Source: a virus
Direction: 5' to 3' (one strand)
IMG/VR virus record: IMGVR_UViG_3300025010_000095
Coordinates: 1-47,454 of that record
Length of the DNA stretch: 47,454 nt
Each line of letters starts with the position of its first letter. The stretch's first letter is position 1. This document shows positions 46,505-47,454 of this stretch, one piece after another. A model generated the notes under the pieces. That model searched no databases and was not told where the DNA came from. It saw nothing but the letters and a program-made list of their open reading frames with translations. The translations under genes and the position numbers were made by a program.

Positions 46505-46689
46505 TTCGGATGTTTCCTTTTCATATGAATATCATATGCGCTGAGATTCTGAAAGGTTCTATCGCAGAATGCACACCACGGTTTACGTTCTTCAGGACGC
46601 TTGACATAGGCTGATTTTGGTGCAGGGGAGGCCGAAGCCTCCGCCTGTTCCAACCTACGTCTCGCTCGTTCAAATCCAGCAAGACCCAT
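46501..46689 (-). CDS. C2H2 zinc-finger protein in the head gene cluster
   Basis: 62 residues. Basic, Ala-rich N-terminal half (FERARRRLEQAEASASP), then a single classical finger CAFC-x12-H-x4-H with eukaryotic-style spacing and the usual Phe and Leu core positions. Lies between a head protein and the adaptors, coupled to the adaptor start. May bind DNA or a capsid partner. Confidence 0.75.
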   Translation of the reverse strand: MGLAGFERARRRLEQAEASASPAPKSAYVKRPEERKPWCAFCDRTFQNLSAYDIHMKRKHPK

Positions 46690-46694
46690 TTAGT

Positions 46695-47006
46695 TTACCC
46701 CGCGATAACAACAAGCCGGAAGTTAAGAGTTGCAGCCGGGTCAACTGCGGTATCCGTGTCAGTAGCAATCGGCAGGATAGCGACAGTATTAGCAGCCTTA
46801 ACACGAGCATTACCAATAGCAAGAGTAGCAGCGTCAGTACAGTAGAAAGCTATTACCATATCATTAGCACCGATACCAGCAATAGTTACATCCTGCTCAG
46901 CCATTGCGTCAGTGCCTTTGGGAACTGCCGTGAAGTCAATAGTCCCTTCAAAGATGTGAATGGGAGTCCCAAGCGAAAGGGATTTCGTTTTAGCAATTGC
47001 AGCCAT
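46695..47006 (-). CDS. Head protein, possible capsid decoration
   Basis: 103 residues, Ala/Thr/Ile-rich and beta-looking (VTIAGIGANDMVIAFYCTDA, LNFRLVVIAG). First gene after the capsid gene; small beta proteins here are often decoration or head-fibre proteins. Position-based call. Confidence 0.6.
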   Translation of the reverse strand: MAAIAKTKSLSLGTPIHIFEGTIDFTAVPKGTDAMAEQDVTIAGIGANDMVIAFYCTDAATLAIGNARVKAANTVAILPIATDTDTAVDPAATLNFRLVVIAG

Positions 47007-47043
47007 TTATTTTCTCCTAATTAAATTGTTGTTGACAGTCGGT

Positions 47044-47062
47044 GGGGGAGTCTTGCTCCCCC
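47044..47062. terminator. GC stem-loop after the capsid gene
   Basis: GGGGGAG / CTCCCCC with a 5-nt loop, 12 nt beyond the capsid stop on the minus strand. No T-run follows, so it is more likely a partial terminator or mRNA 3'-end stabiliser that raises capsid protein over downstream genes. Confidence 0.55.
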
Positions 47063-47073
47063 TCTGACGTTAG

Positions 47074-47454
47074 TTAGTTCGTTACCAGACCAACAATAGG
47101 GATGAACTTGTCGCTGGTAGCAATCTTCTCCCAAGAACCAGCAGTTGCAAGAACGGCATTGGTCGGGTTCTCAGTCGTTACTTTCCACTTGCACAGTTTG
47201 AGGTGGGGAACGAAGTGGACGGTGGAAGCGATTACATCTTCCTGCGCCAGAATATCACGATCAGTTTCAGTCGTGAGGGACTGTTGCATACCAAGATACA
47301 TACAATCTTTCTTAGCAAAGTACGTTACGTAGCGGTTCTTACTGGTATCCTGTGCAATATAGGAAGCAGTCGTAGAACCATTAGTAGAAGCAGGAACATC
47401 ATCAGTGATGATAACGCGCATACCCATATAGGTAGGAGCGTCTTTAAGGCTCTT
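47074..47454 (-). CDS. Major capsid protein, C-terminal part (cut by window edge)
   Basis: 126 residues open to the right edge, starting KSLKDAPTYMGMRVIITDDV; then YVTYFAKKDCMYLG and TVHFVPHLKLCKWK. The YMGMRVIITDDVP phrase followed by a strand with YxTY(L/F)F is typical of the C-terminal third of N4-gp56-type capsid proteins. The gene is followed by a strong stem-loop and small head genes. It is probably the other end of the gene beginning at 95. Confidence 0.75.
   Translation of the reverse strand, partial: KSLKDAPTYMGMRVIITDDVPASTNGSTTASYIAQDTSKNRYVTYFAKKDCMYLGMQQSLTTETDRDILAQEDVIASTVHFVPHLKLCKWKVTTENPTNAVLATAGSWEKIATSDKFIPIVGLVTN

Noticed and set aside
1-47454. Direct circular closure of the window
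   Set aside because: The capsid reading frames on the two edges do not match when joined directly, and the combined length (about 157 residues) is too short.
1-47454. tRNA genes, CRISPR arrays, insertion sequences, integrase or CI-type repressor
   Set aside because: None could be recognised by eye. A tRNAscan-type search would be needed to exclude degenerate tRNAs.

Overview
The window looks like an almost complete genome of a short-tailed (podovirus-like), probably virulent, double-stranded DNA phage. It carries a large terminase, a portal, an acidic scaffold, both ends of a major capsid gene, head-tail adaptors, a packaged-DNA stabilisation protein, ejection-type internal proteins and a tailspike. 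No tape measure, tail tube, integrase, CI-type repressor or single-subunit RNA polymerase is visible. The host cannot be named from the sequence. Strong GGAGG ribosome sites, sigma70-like promoters, frequent TTG starts and a B12-type (class II) ribonucleotide reductase only say 'bacterial'. The capsid gene is cut by both window edges (5' end at 95-1, 3' end at 47454-47074, both minus strand), so the contig seems to be a permuted circle lacking part of that gene.

Layout. (1) Minus strand from about 9740 down to 1, then conceptually from 47454 down to 34501: one late unit. In transcription order it holds a small-terminase-like HTH protein, a 57-residue protein, a tailspike with a beta-propeller glycosidase-like domain, a fibre, TerL, portal, two small proteins, scaffold, capsid, a 103-residue head protein, a C2H2 zinc finger, two paralogous adaptors, a stabilisation protein with a lipoprotein-like leader, a virion protein, an acetyltransferase-like protein, a radical SAM enzyme, internal/ejection proteins including a 1580-residue giant with HExxH, a holin-like protein and a DUF1353-like protein. 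(2) 9668-10372: divergent control region with opposing consensus promoters, an AT-rich tract and several palindromes, a candidate origin. (3) Plus strand 10373-34442: early/middle unit. It begins with small Cys-rich proteins and a 310-residue protein behind a perfect promoter and structured leader. Next is a modification cassette (RlmN-like radical SAM, Zn-ribbon amidoligase, class II glutamine amidotransferase, ATP-grasp ligase). Then come replication genes (primase, helicase, split PolA), an OB-fold SSB-like protein, a RecB-like nuclease in two frames, endonuclease VII, a metallophosphoesterase, MazG, class II RNR, and endolysin plus a small membrane protein. The two units converge on a bidirectional terminator at 34465-34498.

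The most unusual content is as follows. An amidoligase/GATase/ATP-grasp/radical-SAM cassette is the best candidate for an unexplored pathway. A TTTAG-4-CTAAA palindrome occurs nine times, confined to the control and plus-strand region and placed at module boundaries. A second 21-nt hairpin family has four copies. A 777-nt group I intron with its own HNH gene and promoter interrupts a DNA polymerase that is also split by a small inserted gene. Five genes have the best-supported start at ACG, ATC or ATA. Three late-operon proteins carry export-type N termini. A second radical SAM enzyme lies among the virion genes.
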